From Alphaproteobacteria bacterium (GTDB lineage: Bacteria > Pseudomonadota > Alphaproteobacteria > Caulobacterales > Aquidulcibacteraceae): DNA of 63,306 nucleotides. Each line of letters opens with the position of its first letter. The first letter of the stretch is position 1. Under the pieces are notes generated by a model. The model saw nothing but the letters and a program-made list of their open reading frames with translations. It searched no databases and was not told where the DNA came from. A program made the translations under genes and the position numbers. The stretch spans positions 1 to 63,306 of the forward strand of contig JAGWZH010000004.1 of NCBI GenBank assembly GCA_018971945.1. Reading direction: 5' to 3'. Positions 27,901 through 35,760 of the stretch are shown one piece after another.

Positions 27901-28128
27901 CTCCTCGAGAAAGCTCTCCATCATGCCCTTACGGCGTTTGATCCGTCGGGCGGTCTCCACGATCGCCTTCGCGCGCGCCTGTGCTGTCAGTCTCTCAGAA
28001 TCGCTTAAGGGGGCCTGGTCCAAGAGAGCGGCGACTTCGCGGTCTTCATCGGCGTATTTGCGGGCGTCGATCTCATCCCAGTTCCCAAGAAATGGTTTGG
28101 AAGCGACGGTGTCAGCGTGGCGCGCCAT
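24991..28128 (-). CDS. putA: Bifunctional proline dehydrogenase / P5C dehydrogenase (short PutA)
   Basis: Converts proline to glutamate in two steps with substrate channelling. About 1045 residues. There is no N-terminal ribbon-helix-helix domain, so this form should not repress its own gene. The N-terminal PRODH barrel shows GLSVKLSALHPRYEA, LRLMMRLVKGAYWDGEVKKA and ATHNAHT, with EFQRLHGMGEALY. The C-terminal aldehyde dehydrogenase domain shows GTFGCIAPWNFPLAIFLGQV, IAFTGSNATARRIA, the Glu motif ALIAETGGLNGLFVD, and the nucleophile in GSAGQRCSALRVLFLPE. The start at 28128 (MARHADT) fits the conserved N-terminus; an upstream start at 28218 is possible. Divergent from the glycosyltransferase at 28265. 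Confidence 0.95.
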   Translation of the reverse strand: MARHADTVASKPFLGNWDEIDARKYADEDREVAALLDQAPLSDSERLTAQARAKAIVETARRIKRRKGMMESFLEEFGLTTQEGLALMCLAEALLRVPDAATADKLIAEKIKDGRWNEHLGKADHWLVNAGTWGLMLTGRLVAAPSEKDLMATISRLAQRAGEPLVRAASMQGMRILGEQFVLGRTIEEALKRGEGFQRAGLATSFSFDMLGEGARTAADAERYLASYAEAIEAVGRHEANAAALTPAERSGLSVKLSALHPRYEARLQERVMAELYPKLRQLALQAKQANLAFCLDAEEADRLALSLKLLDRLAADPALQGWDGLGLAVQAYQKRARDVISAVAALARARGLRLMMRLVKGAYWDGEVKKAQQAGRPDYPVFTTKAATDVSYLACAKLMLDNADVLFCAFATHNAHTASAVALLAEKAGVADYEFQRLHGMGEALYAAAGLERPVRVYAPVGGHEDLLPYLVRRLLENGANTSFVHSFLDDSVSADLVAADPIAALAAAPSRHRRLPPPRGLYGPTRANPFGADLSKASDRATLAAATSLLRRTPPTAAPLVSGVLGTGPSRPILSPADHSRAVGLVIEATEAQVQAAAASAHAFQPRWNALNAFKRAAILREAADRLEAVSADFVALIAEEAGRTLSDGIEEVREAVDFLRYYAGEAEAHFARPHTLPGPAGETNHLELMGRGTFGCIAPWNFPLAIFLGQVAAALAAGNTVLAKPAEQTPLVGFEAIKLMHEAGVPVEALHFLPGDGRIGAAIARDPRVAGIAFTGSNATARRIAQTLAAREGPLAALIAETGGLNGLFVDTTALKEQVVDDVVLSAFGSAGQRCSALRVLFLPEASHEAILKTLKGAVAELKLGDPADPTTDIGPVIDADALAMLKAHKARMSQEARLIAEARPGPVDGYFFAPTILELESLDQLSEEVFGPILHVVRYDPAQIAEVGGALAKKGYGLTLGVHSRLESFTHAVIAAVPAGNVYVNRSMIGAVVGVQPFGGLGLSGTGPKAGGPHYLPRFAVERTVTVNIAAQGGDPTLLNL

Positions 28129-28264
28129 GGTCTTGGCCCTTGATTGGATCGGTGCGCATTCTAGCGGGCATAGGCCCCCCTGCGCCATGATTTTGCGCGC
28201 GTGGTTATCAGCTTTCATTGCGGCTGCGCAGGAACCAGCCTAAGGGACACCGGAGGTTAAAAGA

Positions 28265-29527
28265 TTGGGGAATCGCGTGAGTCACAGCGCCTCTGAAGAC
28301 CGGTCCGAGGTGGGCCCTGAGGCGCCGCCAAACGCAATCGTCTCCGCAAACCCCATGGCGCCGACAAACCCTATCGCGCCCGCCGCCTCCATCGCCCCTG
28401 TGGGATTGAGCGATCCCGCAGCGCTTGAGGAATTGCCGTCGCGAATCATGCTGGTGACGGACGCCTGGGAGCCCCAGGTCAACGGGGTGGTCCGCACCCT
28501 GCAGCGCACGGTGCAGGAGCTCCGCGCCATGGGCTGCGAGGTGGAGATCGTCTCTCCAGAGGGCTACAAGACGGTCCCCCTGATCACCTATCCTGAAATC
28601 CAGCTGGCTTTGTGGGCCAAGGACGATGTGGAGGAGCGCTTCAATCGCTTCGCGCCGGATGCGGTCCATATCGCCACTGAGGGCCCTTTGGGGTGGGCGG
28701 CCCGGGCGATCTGTCTGGCGGCGAAGTTCCCTTTCACCACGAGCTACCACACCCAGTACCCTGAATATGTCAACGCGCGGTTCAGGTGGATCCCGCTCTG
28801 GGCGGTCTATAGCTTCATGCGCGCGTTCCATGACAAGAGCGGGCGCATCATGGTGGCCACGCCGACGATGATGGAGTTGCTGCAGAGCCGCGGCTTCCGC
28901 AATGTCACCGCCTGGAGCCGTGGCGTGGACACTGAGCAATTCCACCCCTCCAAGCGCGACGTCGACAATGGCGTCTATGCGGGCCTGCCGCGCCCGATCT
29001 CGGTTTATGTCGGACGGATCGCCGTGGAGAAGAACATCGAGGCTTTCCTCGCTTGCGATCTCCCCGGCACAAAGATTGTGGTCGGCGAGGGTCCCCAGCG
29101 GGAGGAATTGGCCCGTCGTTTCCCCGAAGCCATTTTTCCTGGCGCCAAATTCGGCGATGAGCTCGCTCGATATTACGCTGATGCGGACGTCTTTGTGTTT
29201 CCGAGTTTCACCGACACATTCGGTCTGGTGATCTTGGAGGCGATGGCCGCGGGCACGCCGGTCGCAGCCTTCGTCGCCCCGGGGCCAAAAGATCTGATAC
29301 CCGGATCCGGCGCCGGGGTGATTGGCGAGGATCTGCAAAGAGCCTGTCTTGAGGCTCTCAAGATCGACCGGTCGAGCGCCCGTGTCTATGCTGAGAAGTT
29401 TTCCTGGCGCGCCTGCGCCGAGGAGTTCCGGCGCAATCTGCAGCCTCTGCCGAAGCCTGAGAAGAAGCGTTTTTGGCGGCGGTTGCGCGCCCTCAGGCGG
29501 CGCAAAAAACCCATCCAGGGCATGTGA
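28265..29527 (+). CDS. GT4-family glycosyltransferase
   Basis: A 420-residue GT-B glycosyltransferase of family 4, of the kind that adds mannose, glucose or related sugars to lipid acceptors. The N-terminal domain begins MLVTDAWEPQVNGVVRTLQR and has SYHTQYPEYVNARF. The C-terminal donor domain has SVYVGRIAVEKNIEAFL, VGEGPQREELARRF, and the motif PSFTDTFGLVILEAMAAGTP with the E-x7-E signature. The likely start is TTG at 28265, since GGAGG at 28252-28256 sits 8 bases upstream; a GTG at 28277 has poorer spacing. The first 55 residues are Ala/Pro-rich and unconserved. The tail is very basic, fitting membrane association. Confidence 0.88.
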   Translation: MGNRVSHSASEDRSEVGPEAPPNAIVSANPMAPTNPIAPAASIAPVGLSDPAALEELPSRIMLVTDAWEPQVNGVVRTLQRTVQELRAMGCEVEIVSPEGYKTVPLITYPEIQLALWAKDDVEERFNRFAPDAVHIATEGPLGWAARAICLAAKFPFTTSYHTQYPEYVNARFRWIPLWAVYSFMRAFHDKSGRIMVATPTMMELLQSRGFRNVTAWSRGVDTEQFHPSKRDVDNGVYAGLPRPISVYVGRIAVEKNIEAFLACDLPGTKIVVGEGPQREELARRFPEAIFPGAKFGDELARYYADADVFVFPSFTDTFGLVILEAMAAGTPVAAFVAPGPKDLIPGSGAGVIGEDLQRACLEALKIDRSSARVYAEKFSWRACAEEFRRNLQPLPKPEKKRFWRRLRALRRRKKPIQGM

Positions 29528-29751
29528 ACGCCATTCGGCCGCCCGCAAACGGATTGGTCGGTTCGCGGACCAGTTGGCGGATCTTTGGCGTCGATCCCAT
29601 CGCTGAGGATCGGCGCCTTGCGCCGCCGGGCGCAGACGTCGCCCCCTCAGACGCGCGCAAGCGGCTCCAGGGGCGGCTCCATGACAGGCTCAGGGCGAGG
29701 CCCACGCAAAAGGAGATGGGGGTAATGACGACAGGGCGCGGCCAGGGGCCA

Positions 29752-29876
29752 ATCACGAGGGCCGGGTCGATATCGGCGGCGGCGCAATCATCGCCAATGA
29801 GGATGAAAGGCGCGTCACGCGATTGGGCCAGCCTATCGGCGACGAAGTCGCCAAAGGTCAGCCCGGCGGAGCCCGC
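29752..29876 (-). pseudogene. Possible VapC (PIN-domain) toxin C-terminal remnant
   Basis: Just after a TAA (tta at 29877-29879), the minus strand reads SAGLTFGDFVADRLAQSRDA followed by PFILIGDDCAAADIDPAL. This matches the end of VapC toxins (AGLNFGDCFAYALA and the GxDFxxTDI motif with the last catalytic Asp). The rest of a PIN domain is missing upstream, and no natural stop follows, as the frame runs on to 29493. No antitoxin gene is seen. It looks like a decayed toxin-antitoxin fragment; the match is short. Confidence 0.45.
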
Positions 29877-29988
29877 TTATTGCCGTCGTTTCGGTCAGGT
29901 TCAGCGGATCACTGCCGAAGGGTGAGAACCCGGCGCGTCGGCCCCTCCTTGGACCCTCTCGACGGCGCGTGAGCCTGCCCCATCAAAA

Positions 29989-30022
29989 GAGCGGAACGAT
30001 CCGTTTCCAGATCGTTCCGCTC
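29989..30022 (-). terminator. Rho-independent terminator of the permease gene
   Basis: GAGCGGAACGATC (29989-30001) and GATCGTTCCGCTC (30010-30022) form a perfect 13-bp stem with an 8-base loop. Read on the minus strand the stem is followed by TTTT (29985-29988), and it begins 22 bases after the permease stop. Confidence 0.9.
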
Positions 30023-30044
30023 CGGTCCAGGTTTTTCCGAGCCC

Positions 30045-31577
30045 CTATTCCGCCGGCGTCGGCGCCGGATGGGCGATTTTGGAGTTCTTGTAGCCGTAGA
30101 GCGTGTAGATCAGCGCCCCGATCACGATGTAGGACACAAGGATCCCGAGCGCGATCGGATCGCGCGAGACCTCTCCAGGCGATCCGAGCATGCCGCCCAA
30201 AAGATCATAGCCGATGGACTTCGACACGATGTCGAGGATGATCGGGCCCATCATGAACAATACGCAGAAAATGACGCCGAGAATAGGCGTCAAGGGATAG
30301 AGCGGCACTTTGAACGGGCGCGGCAGATCCGGCGCGTGGCTCCGCAGATAGATCACGCTGATGCAGACGATCGTGAAGGCCAACGCGGTGCCGAGGCTCA
30401 CCAGATCCCCGAGCACCCGCAGCGGCAGGACGGCCGCCGCCGAAGCGATCACCACGCCGAGCAGAACCGTTCCTGACGCCGGCGTGTGGAATGTCTTGTG
30501 CACGCTTGAGAAGAGCCGCGGCAGCAGGCCGTCTTTAGACATTTGATAAAAGACGCGGGTCTGCGCGTAGACCAAGACCAGCATCACGGAACTCAGGCCC
30601 GTGATCGCCCCGATCTTCACAATGAACGACAACCAAGGCAGGCCCATGGCGTCCACCGCCACAGCGATGGGATCAGGCACCCCCAGCTGATCGAACTTCA
30701 CTACGCCCGTGAGCACCGCCGCCACCAGCATATAGATGATGGTGCAGAACAGGAGCGATCCGAGGATCCCGATCGGCAGGTCCCGTTGCGGGTTCTTGGC
30801 TTCGCCCGCAGCGGTAGAAACGGCCTCAAACCCAACATAGGCGAAGAAGATGATCGACGCCGCCCGCAATATGCCCTCGACGCCGTAGGTAAAGCCGCCC
30901 TCGTTCGGTGGAATGAAGGGCGTCCAATTGGCTTGATCGATATAGGTGAACCCGACGCCAATGAAGAGCAGCAGGACCGCCACCTTGATCACCACGATGA
31001 CATTATTGACGCTGGCGCTTTCTCGAACCCCGACCACGAGCAGGCCGGTCACGAGCAAAATGCCCAAGGAGGCGACGACATTGATCTGCGGCTCGTAGGT
31101 CAGCATCCCGTCTTCCAGCGAGATGGTGGAGCTGGACATCGCGGCGGGGATAACCACGCCCAAATCTTTCAAAAAGCTGACGGCGTAGCCAGACCACCCG
31201 ACAGCGACCGTCGACGCCGCCACCCCGTATTCCAGGAGCAGGAGCCACCCCATGGACCAGGCGAAGACTTCTCCGAGGGTGGCGTAGCTATAAGTGTAGG
31301 CTGAGCCCGACACCGGCATGGTGGAGGCGAGCTCTGCATAGCATAGTCCTGCAAAGGCGCAGGCCAAGCCGGCCACGACGAACGACAAGATCACGGCGGG
31401 ACCCGCGAAATCCGCCGCCGCCTGGCCGGTCATGACGAAAATGCCTGCGCCGATGATCGCCCCGATTCCAAGGCTGATGAGGTTAATGGGTCCCAGATGC
31501 CTTTTGAGCGGACCTCCGGAAAACTCTTGTTGAATAAGCGCGATCGGCTTTTTTGCGAACAACTGTCCCTTGGCCAT
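30045..31577 (-). CDS. APC-superfamily amino acid permease (cationic amino acid transporter-like)
   Basis: Inner-membrane amino acid/proton symporter or exchanger of about 510 residues with about 12 or more helices. The unwound TM1 motif is SLGIGAIIGAGIFVMTGQAA, then CAFAGLCYAELASTMPVSGS, FFAYVGFEAVSTAAGEAKNP (TM6 with the conserved downstream Glu-Ala-x-Asn-Pro), and VLVYAQTRVFYQMSKDGLLP. These place it in the CAT/YfnA-type branch of the APC family. The start is ATG at 31577 (MAKGQLF), with AGGGG about 7 bases upstream. A strong terminator follows. Substrate specificity cannot be read from sequence. Confidence 0.92.
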   Translation of the reverse strand: MAKGQLFAKKPIALIQQEFSGGPLKRHLGPINLISLGIGAIIGAGIFVMTGQAAADFAGPAVILSFVVAGLACAFAGLCYAELASTMPVSGSAYTYSYATLGEVFAWSMGWLLLLEYGVAASTVAVGWSGYAVSFLKDLGVVIPAAMSSSTISLEDGMLTYEPQINVVASLGILLVTGLLVVGVRESASVNNVIVVIKVAVLLLFIGVGFTYIDQANWTPFIPPNEGGFTYGVEGILRAASIIFFAYVGFEAVSTAAGEAKNPQRDLPIGILGSLLFCTIIYMLVAAVLTGVVKFDQLGVPDPIAVAVDAMGLPWLSFIVKIGAITGLSSVMLVLVYAQTRVFYQMSKDGLLPRLFSSVHKTFHTPASGTVLLGVVIASAAAVLPLRVLGDLVSLGTALAFTIVCISVIYLRSHAPDLPRPFKVPLYPLTPILGVIFCVLFMMGPIILDIVSKSIGYDLLGGMLGSPGEVSRDPIALGILVSYIVIGALIYTLYGYKNSKIAHPAPTPAE

Positions 31578-31757
31578 GCCCAAACCCCTGGTGGTCGGCC
31601 GCGGCGCGGCCGATCGATCTCCGGGTGGGAGGTTAGGTCGCAGGACGGCTCAGACGCAAGGCTCTCCTGCTGTAGGGCAAAGCGGGAGGCTCCCATTCCC
31701 CGGTGCGTTTCGCCAGATCAGGCAGGATCAGACGGGATGAGGCCGGGTCAAGCAGGA

Positions 31758-32030
31758 TCAGGCCACGCCGATCCGGGGCGGTCCGCCGTCTTTGGCGAGG
31801 CTGGGGCCAAAGGCTTTGTCCAGCGTTCGGGTGCTGTCGAGGGCGAGTTGGATCGCGTCGGTCAGATGATTGAGCACCTTCATATTATTGGCGAGGACGT
31901 GCTTGGCCTCGGGGCGCTCGTCCAAAGCGATTTTGGTGCAGCGTTTCAGCACGTCCGCCCGAATAACGGTCAGGATTTCCTCAAGCTTGTAGCCGGATGG
32001 GTTTTCATCGGAGACCAGAAAGCGGGTCAT
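31758..32030 (-). CDS. Conserved small cytoplasmic protein, function unknown
   Basis: A 90-residue, helix-rich soluble protein starting MTRFLVSDENPSGYKLEEIL, with IRADVLKRCTKIALDERPEA and NNMKVLNHLTDAIQLALDST. There is no signal peptide or membrane helix. A strong ribosome site lies upstream on its strand (complement of CTCCTGGAGGAG near 32046-32057). It is divergent from the HAD gene. I recognise no named domain; the composition and ribosome site support a real gene. Confidence 0.72.
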   Translation of the reverse strand: MTRFLVSDENPSGYKLEEILTVIRADVLKRCTKIALDERPEAKHVLANNMKVLNHLTDAIQLALDSTRTLDKAFGPSLAKDGGPPRIGVA

Positions 32031-32099
32031 GGCGGTTGCGTTCCTCCTGGAGGAGAGCTTACGACAAGAGGCTCAAGGCCCTGTTAATGGGGGACCGGC

Positions 32100-32744
32100 T
32101 TGCCGCTGCTGAAAGCGATTCTTTTTGATTTCGGCGGGGTGATCACCTCCTCGCCCTTCGACGCCTTTAACCGGTTTGAGGCCGAGCGAGGGCTTCCGAA
32201 GGACTTCCTTCGCTCCGTCAACGCCGCCGCGCCCGACCATGGCGCCTGGGCGCTTTTTGAACGAGCCGAAATCGACGCTGCGGCTTTTGACCGACTTTTT
32301 CTGGCCGAAAGCGGGGCCTTGGGCCGTCCTGTGCGAGGCGCTGAGGTGCTTCCCTTGCTTTCGGGCGACCTTCGCCCTCGGATGGTGGAGGCCTTGGAGG
32401 CCTGCCGCCGCGCCTACAAGATCGGCTGCATCACCAATAATGTTCCTGCAGGCCAGGGGGCAGGCATGAGCGCCTCCGCGGAGAAGGCCGGAGCGATCAG
32501 GGACGTTCTTGCCCGTTTTCACCACGTTATCGAGAGTTCAAAGATTGGGATCAGAAAGCCCGATCCGCGGATTTACGCGCTGATGTGCGAAGCTTTGGAC
32601 GTGGAGCCTCAGGCCTGTGTGTTTTTGGACGACCTCGGGGTGAACCTGAAACCCGCCCGAGCCATGGGCATGATCACGATCAAGGTGACGAACGAGGCCC
32701 AAGCCTTGCGCGATTTGGCCGAAATCGCCGGCTTGCCGCTATGA
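32100..32744 (+). CDS. HAD-superfamily hydrolase (ACAD10/epoxide-hydrolase N-domain-like)
   Basis: A 214-residue haloacid dehalogenase-like phosphatase. Motif I is AILFDFGGVITSSPFDAF, with Gly replacing the second Asp of DxDx(T/V) as in the ACAD10/epoxide-hydrolase N-terminal branch. Motif II region is IGCITNNVPAGQ, motif III Lys in SSKIGIRKPDPRIY, and motif IV VFLDDLGVNLKPARAMGM. The start is a TTG at 32100 with GGGGGA upstream; no ATG fits the N-terminus. The stop overlaps the following lipoprotein gene by 4 bases. Substrate unknown. Confidence 0.86.
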   Translation: MPLLKAILFDFGGVITSSPFDAFNRFEAERGLPKDFLRSVNAAAPDHGAWALFERAEIDAAAFDRLFLAESGALGRPVRGAEVLPLLSGDLRPRMVEALEACRRAYKIGCITNNVPAGQGAGMSASAEKAGAIRDVLARFHHVIESSKIGIRKPDPRIYALMCEALDVEPQACVFLDDLGVNLKPARAMGMITIKVTNEAQALRDLAEIAGLPL

Positions 32745-33304
32745 GGCGTGTTGCTCTTTTCGTTTTGGGTTTGGCCTTGGCCGCCTGCGGCGAGCCGCCC
32801 CCTCCTTCCGCCGCGTCGCTGGAGACCGACGGTGCGACGCTAAGCGCCCCGGCGGAGCCGGACGCCTCGGCGCCGGAGGGTCTGACCCCGGCCGCTGCGG
32901 AGACGTTTGGGCGTCTCAAGGCCGCCGCCGAAGCCCGCGATGCGGCTTCCTTGATCGCAGTAGCGGCCGAAAACCCGGATTTCGCCTTCACCTTGGGCCC
33001 GGAGCGGGACTTCGCCGAATATATCGCCTCTGCAGAGATGAACGGCGAGGATCCGACCGGGGCCCTGGCCCAGATCCTGGCTCTGCCGCATGGCGAAAGC
33101 ACCCTGGAAGGGGTCCGCGTGTTTCATTGGCCCTCTTTCGATGATGGAACGCCGTCGCAAGACGCGGTCCAGGCCCGCGCCGACGCGGCCCGGATTGTCG
33201 GAGGCGAGGCGGTGGCCCAAATGAGCGAAGAGCAGGCCTTTATCGGCCCGCGCGCGGGCGTCGACGAAACCGGCCGATGGCTCTTTTATCTGACGGGAGA
33301 CTAG
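32741..33304 (+). CDS. Putative lipoprotein
   Basis: A 187-residue protein with a clear lipoprotein signal ([16 protein letters not shown], then GEPPPP). A Pro/Ala-rich spacer follows, then a compact domain ([65 protein letters not shown]). No known family is recognised. It overlaps the HAD gene by ATGA and is followed after 4 bases by the pterin dehydratase gene, so the four genes from 32100 to 33991 form one operon. Confidence 0.78.
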   Translation: MRRVALFVLGLALAACGEPPPPSAASLETDGATLSAPAEPDASAPEGLTPAAAETFGRLKAAAEARDAASLIAVAAENPDFAFTLGPERDFAEYIASAEMNGEDPTGALAQILALPHGESTLEGVRVFHWPSFDDGTPSQDAVQARADAARIVGGEAVAQMSEEQAFIGPRAGVDETGRWLFYLTGD

Positions 33305-33308
33305 GTTC

Positions 33309-33596
33309 ATGCCGCGCGCCAGAATCAGCAGACAAGAGGCTTTGGCGCAGCTCCAAGGCTGGTCGGCTCCGGACGGGGAACGCGAGTGTTTGACCAAAAC
33401 CTACCGCTTCAAGGATTTCAAACAGGCCTTCGCCTTCATGACCCAGGTTGCGCTCAAGGCCGAGCAGATGGACCATCACCCTGAGTGGTTCAATGTCTAT
33501 AATCGCGTCGACGTCACGCTCGCCACCCACGACGCTGGCGGCCTGACCGACCTTGACGTGGCCTTGGCGCTGTTTTGCGATGCGGCGGCCCTATGA
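33309..33596 (+). CDS. 4a-hydroxytetrahydrobiopterin dehydratase (PCD/DCoH family)
   Basis: A 95-residue pterin-4a-carbinolamine dehydratase. The active-site signature is visible: [20 protein letters not shown] (the His-His-Pro-x-Trp motif), preceded by [17 protein letters not shown] and followed by [17 protein letters not shown]. It recycles pterin cofactor where an aromatic amino acid hydroxylase is present, but no such hydroxylase is in the window, so another role (for example in molybdopterin handling) remains possible. It overlaps the metallopeptidase gene by 4 bases. Confidence 0.92.
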   Translation: MPRARISRQEALAQLQGWSAPDGERECLTKTYRFKDFKQAFAFMTQVALKAEQMDHHPEWFNVYNRVDVTLATHDAGGLTDLDVALALFCDAAAL

Positions 33597-33991
33597 AGCC
33601 TCCTTCGCTTGATGACGTGGCGGCCATGGCCGAGGCCGCTTGGGCGGCTTTGCCGCCCGCGTTCCAGCGGATGGCGGGCGACGTGCTCATCCGGATCGAG
33701 GACTTCGCCGAAGACGAGATCCTCAAGGATTTCGGCATGGAGAGCCCTTTCGAGCTCAGCGGCCTTTATGTCGGCGTGGACCTCACCCAACGCTCGATGA
33801 TGGAACCGCTCCCTGCAGCGCCGATGGTCTTTCTTTATCGCCGCGCGATCCTCGATGAATGGATAGAGCGCGGCGACGTAGCCCTTGCCGACTTGGTGGC
33901 CCATGTTCTGGTCCATGAGATCGGCCACCATTTCGGTCTCACCGATGAGGCCATGGACGCGATTTTGGAGGAGGCCTCGCCTGACCATTGA
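33593..33991 (+). CDS. MMP1-type metallopeptidase family protein
   Basis: A 132-residue minimal zincin-like protein. The zinc-binding motif [18 protein letters not shown] (HExxH plus downstream His/Asp) is near residue 107, preceded by DLVAHVLV. Early features are [20 protein letters not shown] and [13 protein letters not shown], typical of this predicted metallopeptidase (DUF1025-like) family. There is no signal peptide, so it should be cytoplasmic. The start at 33593 overlaps the pterin dehydratase stop. Substrates are unknown for the family. Confidence 0.88.
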   Translation: MKPPSLDDVAAMAEAAWAALPPAFQRMAGDVLIRIEDFAEDEILKDFGMESPFELSGLYVGVDLTQRSMMEPLPAAPMVFLYRRAILDEWIERGDVALADLVAHVLVHEIGHHFGLTDEAMDAILEEASPDH

Positions 33992-34294
33992 GCAACGCGC
34001 TTCATGTCAGAGGCGCGCGCAGGCGAGTGTCTGGAATGGAAAGCCGCCTTCTTACAGGCCGGTCCTGGGTGCTGGCTGGACTGCAAGGGCTTGAGCGCTG
34101 CGCTCACGCGCTGGCGAAGCCCTGGCGTGCGAACCCGGCGTCCGTGCCGACGGGGCCGGTTCCGGTTTATTCCAAAAATGCGGGACCAACCGGGAATGGC
34201 GGGCCAACGATCAGAAAGAAATGGTTCGCGCTCAGCATGGAGACTGAAGGGCATGGAGACCGGGGCGGTGTCGCCAAGCACGCCGTCGGTATGG

Positions 34295-34393
34295 CCAGAG
34301 AGACCCCAGAGAGACCCCAGAGAGACCCCAGAGAGACCCCAGAGAGACCCCAGAGAGACCCCAGAGAGACCCCAGAGAGACCCCAAAGAGACC
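34295..34393. repeat. 11-bp tandem array, nine units (CCAGAGAGACC)
   Basis: Eight perfect CCAGAGAGACC units and one CCAAAGAGACC run from 34295 to 34393. The array lies in the 426-base gap between the metallopeptidase gene (ends 33991) and a convergent lipoprotein gene (ends 34418); the rest of the gap shows nothing recognisable. The unit belongs to the same 11-bp family as the arrays at 22486 and 58225. Confidence 0.96.
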
Positions 34394-34417
34394 CCGCAGA
34401 GGGTCCAAAGGCGGCCC

Positions 34418-34855
34418 CTAATCCCCGACCGGGATCGCCTCCCGCTCGGCCATGCCCAGAGCGCGCCGGCATAGCTCCTCGGGGCTTTCTTGCAGCCGCC
34501 CGGGCTGTCCGTCCGTCATTTGCGCCTGGGCCCGCAGGATGCATCTGTCCCAGGCGCGAATATCGGCCATCCGCGCGTCCACGGTCCGCGGATCGCCTGG
34601 CGGCAGGGGGGTCGGCTGCCGCGCGCCAGGCACGAGAATGGCGCCCGGGGGCGGCGGTTGGTCGTTTTCAGCCTCTGCGGCGACCTCGGCTGCACTGGAC
34701 TGCGGCGGTGGCCCGATTGGCGCTGTCTGCTCCGCCGCCCGTTGCTGCAGGGCCTGGTCCTGCCTGCTGCTGGCGGGCGTTGGCGCCGCGCCGCCGTTCG
34801 CACAAGCGACGAGCGCGGCCCCCGCGATCAGGCTCATGAATATTCGCTGCGGCAT
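34418..34855 (-). CDS. Putative lipoprotein, function unknown
   Basis: A 145-residue protein with a lipoprotein signal (FMSLIAGAALVACANGG; lipobox LVAC). A low-complexity Gln/Ala/Pro region follows (DQALQQRAAEQTAP and QPPPPGAILVPG), then a short conserved-looking C-terminus (MADIRAWDRCILRAQAQMTD; SPEELCRRALGMAEREA) with two Cys. AAGGAGC lies just upstream of the ATG at 34855. It follows the sirtuin gene by 41 bases on the same strand. No family recognised. Confidence 0.75.
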   Translation of the reverse strand: MPQRIFMSLIAGAALVACANGGAAPTPASSRQDQALQQRAAEQTAPIGPPPQSSAAEVAAEAENDQPPPPGAILVPGARQPTPLPPGDPRTVDARMADIRAWDRCILRAQAQMTDGQPGRLQESPEELCRRALGMAEREAIPVGD

Positions 34856-34896
34856 GGGAGCTCCTTCAGGCGCGTTGTGTCGGGGCGCCTCTGTGG

Positions 34897-35631
34897 TCAT
34901 AAAGTGCCGATCATCGCTTTTGTCCAGGCGGGAACCGTCTCGGTGGCCGGCCCATAAGAGCGTGTGGAGAAGGCTTGGGCGTTGTCGGAGGGTTCGAGAT
35001 TGATTTCCATTGTCGGCATCCCGCGGGCCGTGGCCGTTCTTACAAACCCCGCCGCGGGATAGACCGATCCGCTTGTTCCGATCGCGACAAACAGCTCCGC
35101 CGCCTCCAGCCGCTGTGTGATCAGATCCATGTGATAGGGAAACTCCCCAAACCAAACGACATCCGGCCGCAGGCCCCCCTCTTTCCCGCATTGGGGACAC
35201 ACCGCGCCCGGGCCAAGATCCGTCTCCCACGCGCTGCGTCCGTCACAGGAAAGACACCACGCTTTTTTGAGCTCCCCGTGCATATGGACGACTTCGGCGG
35301 CGCCGGCCATTTCGAGCAGATCATCGACATTCTGGGTGCAAAGCGTGACGCGTCCGCCCCGCGCGCTCCAGGCTTTTTGCAGTGCGGCGAGCGCCATATG
35401 CGCCGCGTTCGGGGATGCGCCCATCAGATTGCGCCGCCTGGCATTGTAAAAGCCCTGCACTTTCAAAGGATCACGCGCAAAGGCCTCGCTTGTCGCATAG
35501 TCCTCCACGCGAAAGCTCGTCCACAAGCCGTCGACATCGCGAAACGTGCCGAGCCCCGACTCCGCCGAAAGCCCAGCCCCTGTGAGAATGAAAAGCGAAG
35601 GCGGAACCAAGAAACATCTCCAATTCTTCAT
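34897..35631 (-). CDS. cobB: NAD-dependent protein deacylase, sirtuin (CobB-like)
   Basis: A 244-residue Sir2-family enzyme that removes acyl groups from lysine with NAD. The NAD site is FILTGAGLSAESGLGTFRD, catalytic His in VVHMHGELKKAWC, TLCTQNVDDLLEMAG before it, and a Cys4 zinc module (CLSCDGRS then CPQCGKEGG). VVWFGEFPY and AIGTSGSVYPAAGF follow. The FYNARR segment (Y-x-x-R, about residues 62-65) is the mark of class III sirtuins that accept succinyl or malonyl groups as well as acetyl. It is divergent from the secreted protein at 35761, with a 14-bp palindrome between them. Confidence 0.93.
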   Translation of the reverse strand: MKNWRCFLVPPSLFILTGAGLSAESGLGTFRDVDGLWTSFRVEDYATSEAFARDPLKVQGFYNARRRNLMGASPNAAHMALAALQKAWSARGGRVTLCTQNVDDLLEMAGAAEVVHMHGELKKAWCLSCDGRSAWETDLGPGAVCPQCGKEGGLRPDVVWFGEFPYHMDLITQRLEAAELFVAIGTSGSVYPAAGFVRTATARGMPTMEINLEPSDNAQAFSTRSYGPATETVPAWTKAMIGTL

Positions 35632-35702
35632 GCGCGGCTGGGTTTGCCGTAGGCCAGGGAATTGCTATGAAGAGAGCGCCAGACGCCAAGGATTTTTGGC
35701 GC

Positions 35703-35716
35703 ATCGTCTAGACGAT
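35703..35716. promoter_or_regulatory. Perfect 14-bp palindrome in the cobB divergent region
   Basis: ATCGTCTAGACGAT at 35703-35716 equals its own reverse complement. It lies 72 bases from the cobB start and 45 bases from the start of the divergent secreted-protein gene, a position typical of an operator. No regulator is identified. Confidence 0.45.
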
Positions 35717-35760
35717 AGATTTGTCCGCAGGCTCTTTGCCAATGGATAGGGAGCATAGCC

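Larger units (their letters stand above)
29528..30044. other. Intergenic stretch holding a toxin remnant and a terminator
   Basis: About 517 bases between the glycosyltransferase and permease genes, which converge here. I see a short VapC-like coding remnant on the minus strand (29752-29876) and the permease terminator (29989-30022). The other frames crossing the stretch have no family likeness. Confidence 0.6.

Noticed and set aside
26587-28008. A 473-codon frame on the plus strand inside putA
   Set aside because: It is antisense to well-conserved PRODH motifs and has no recognisable domain.
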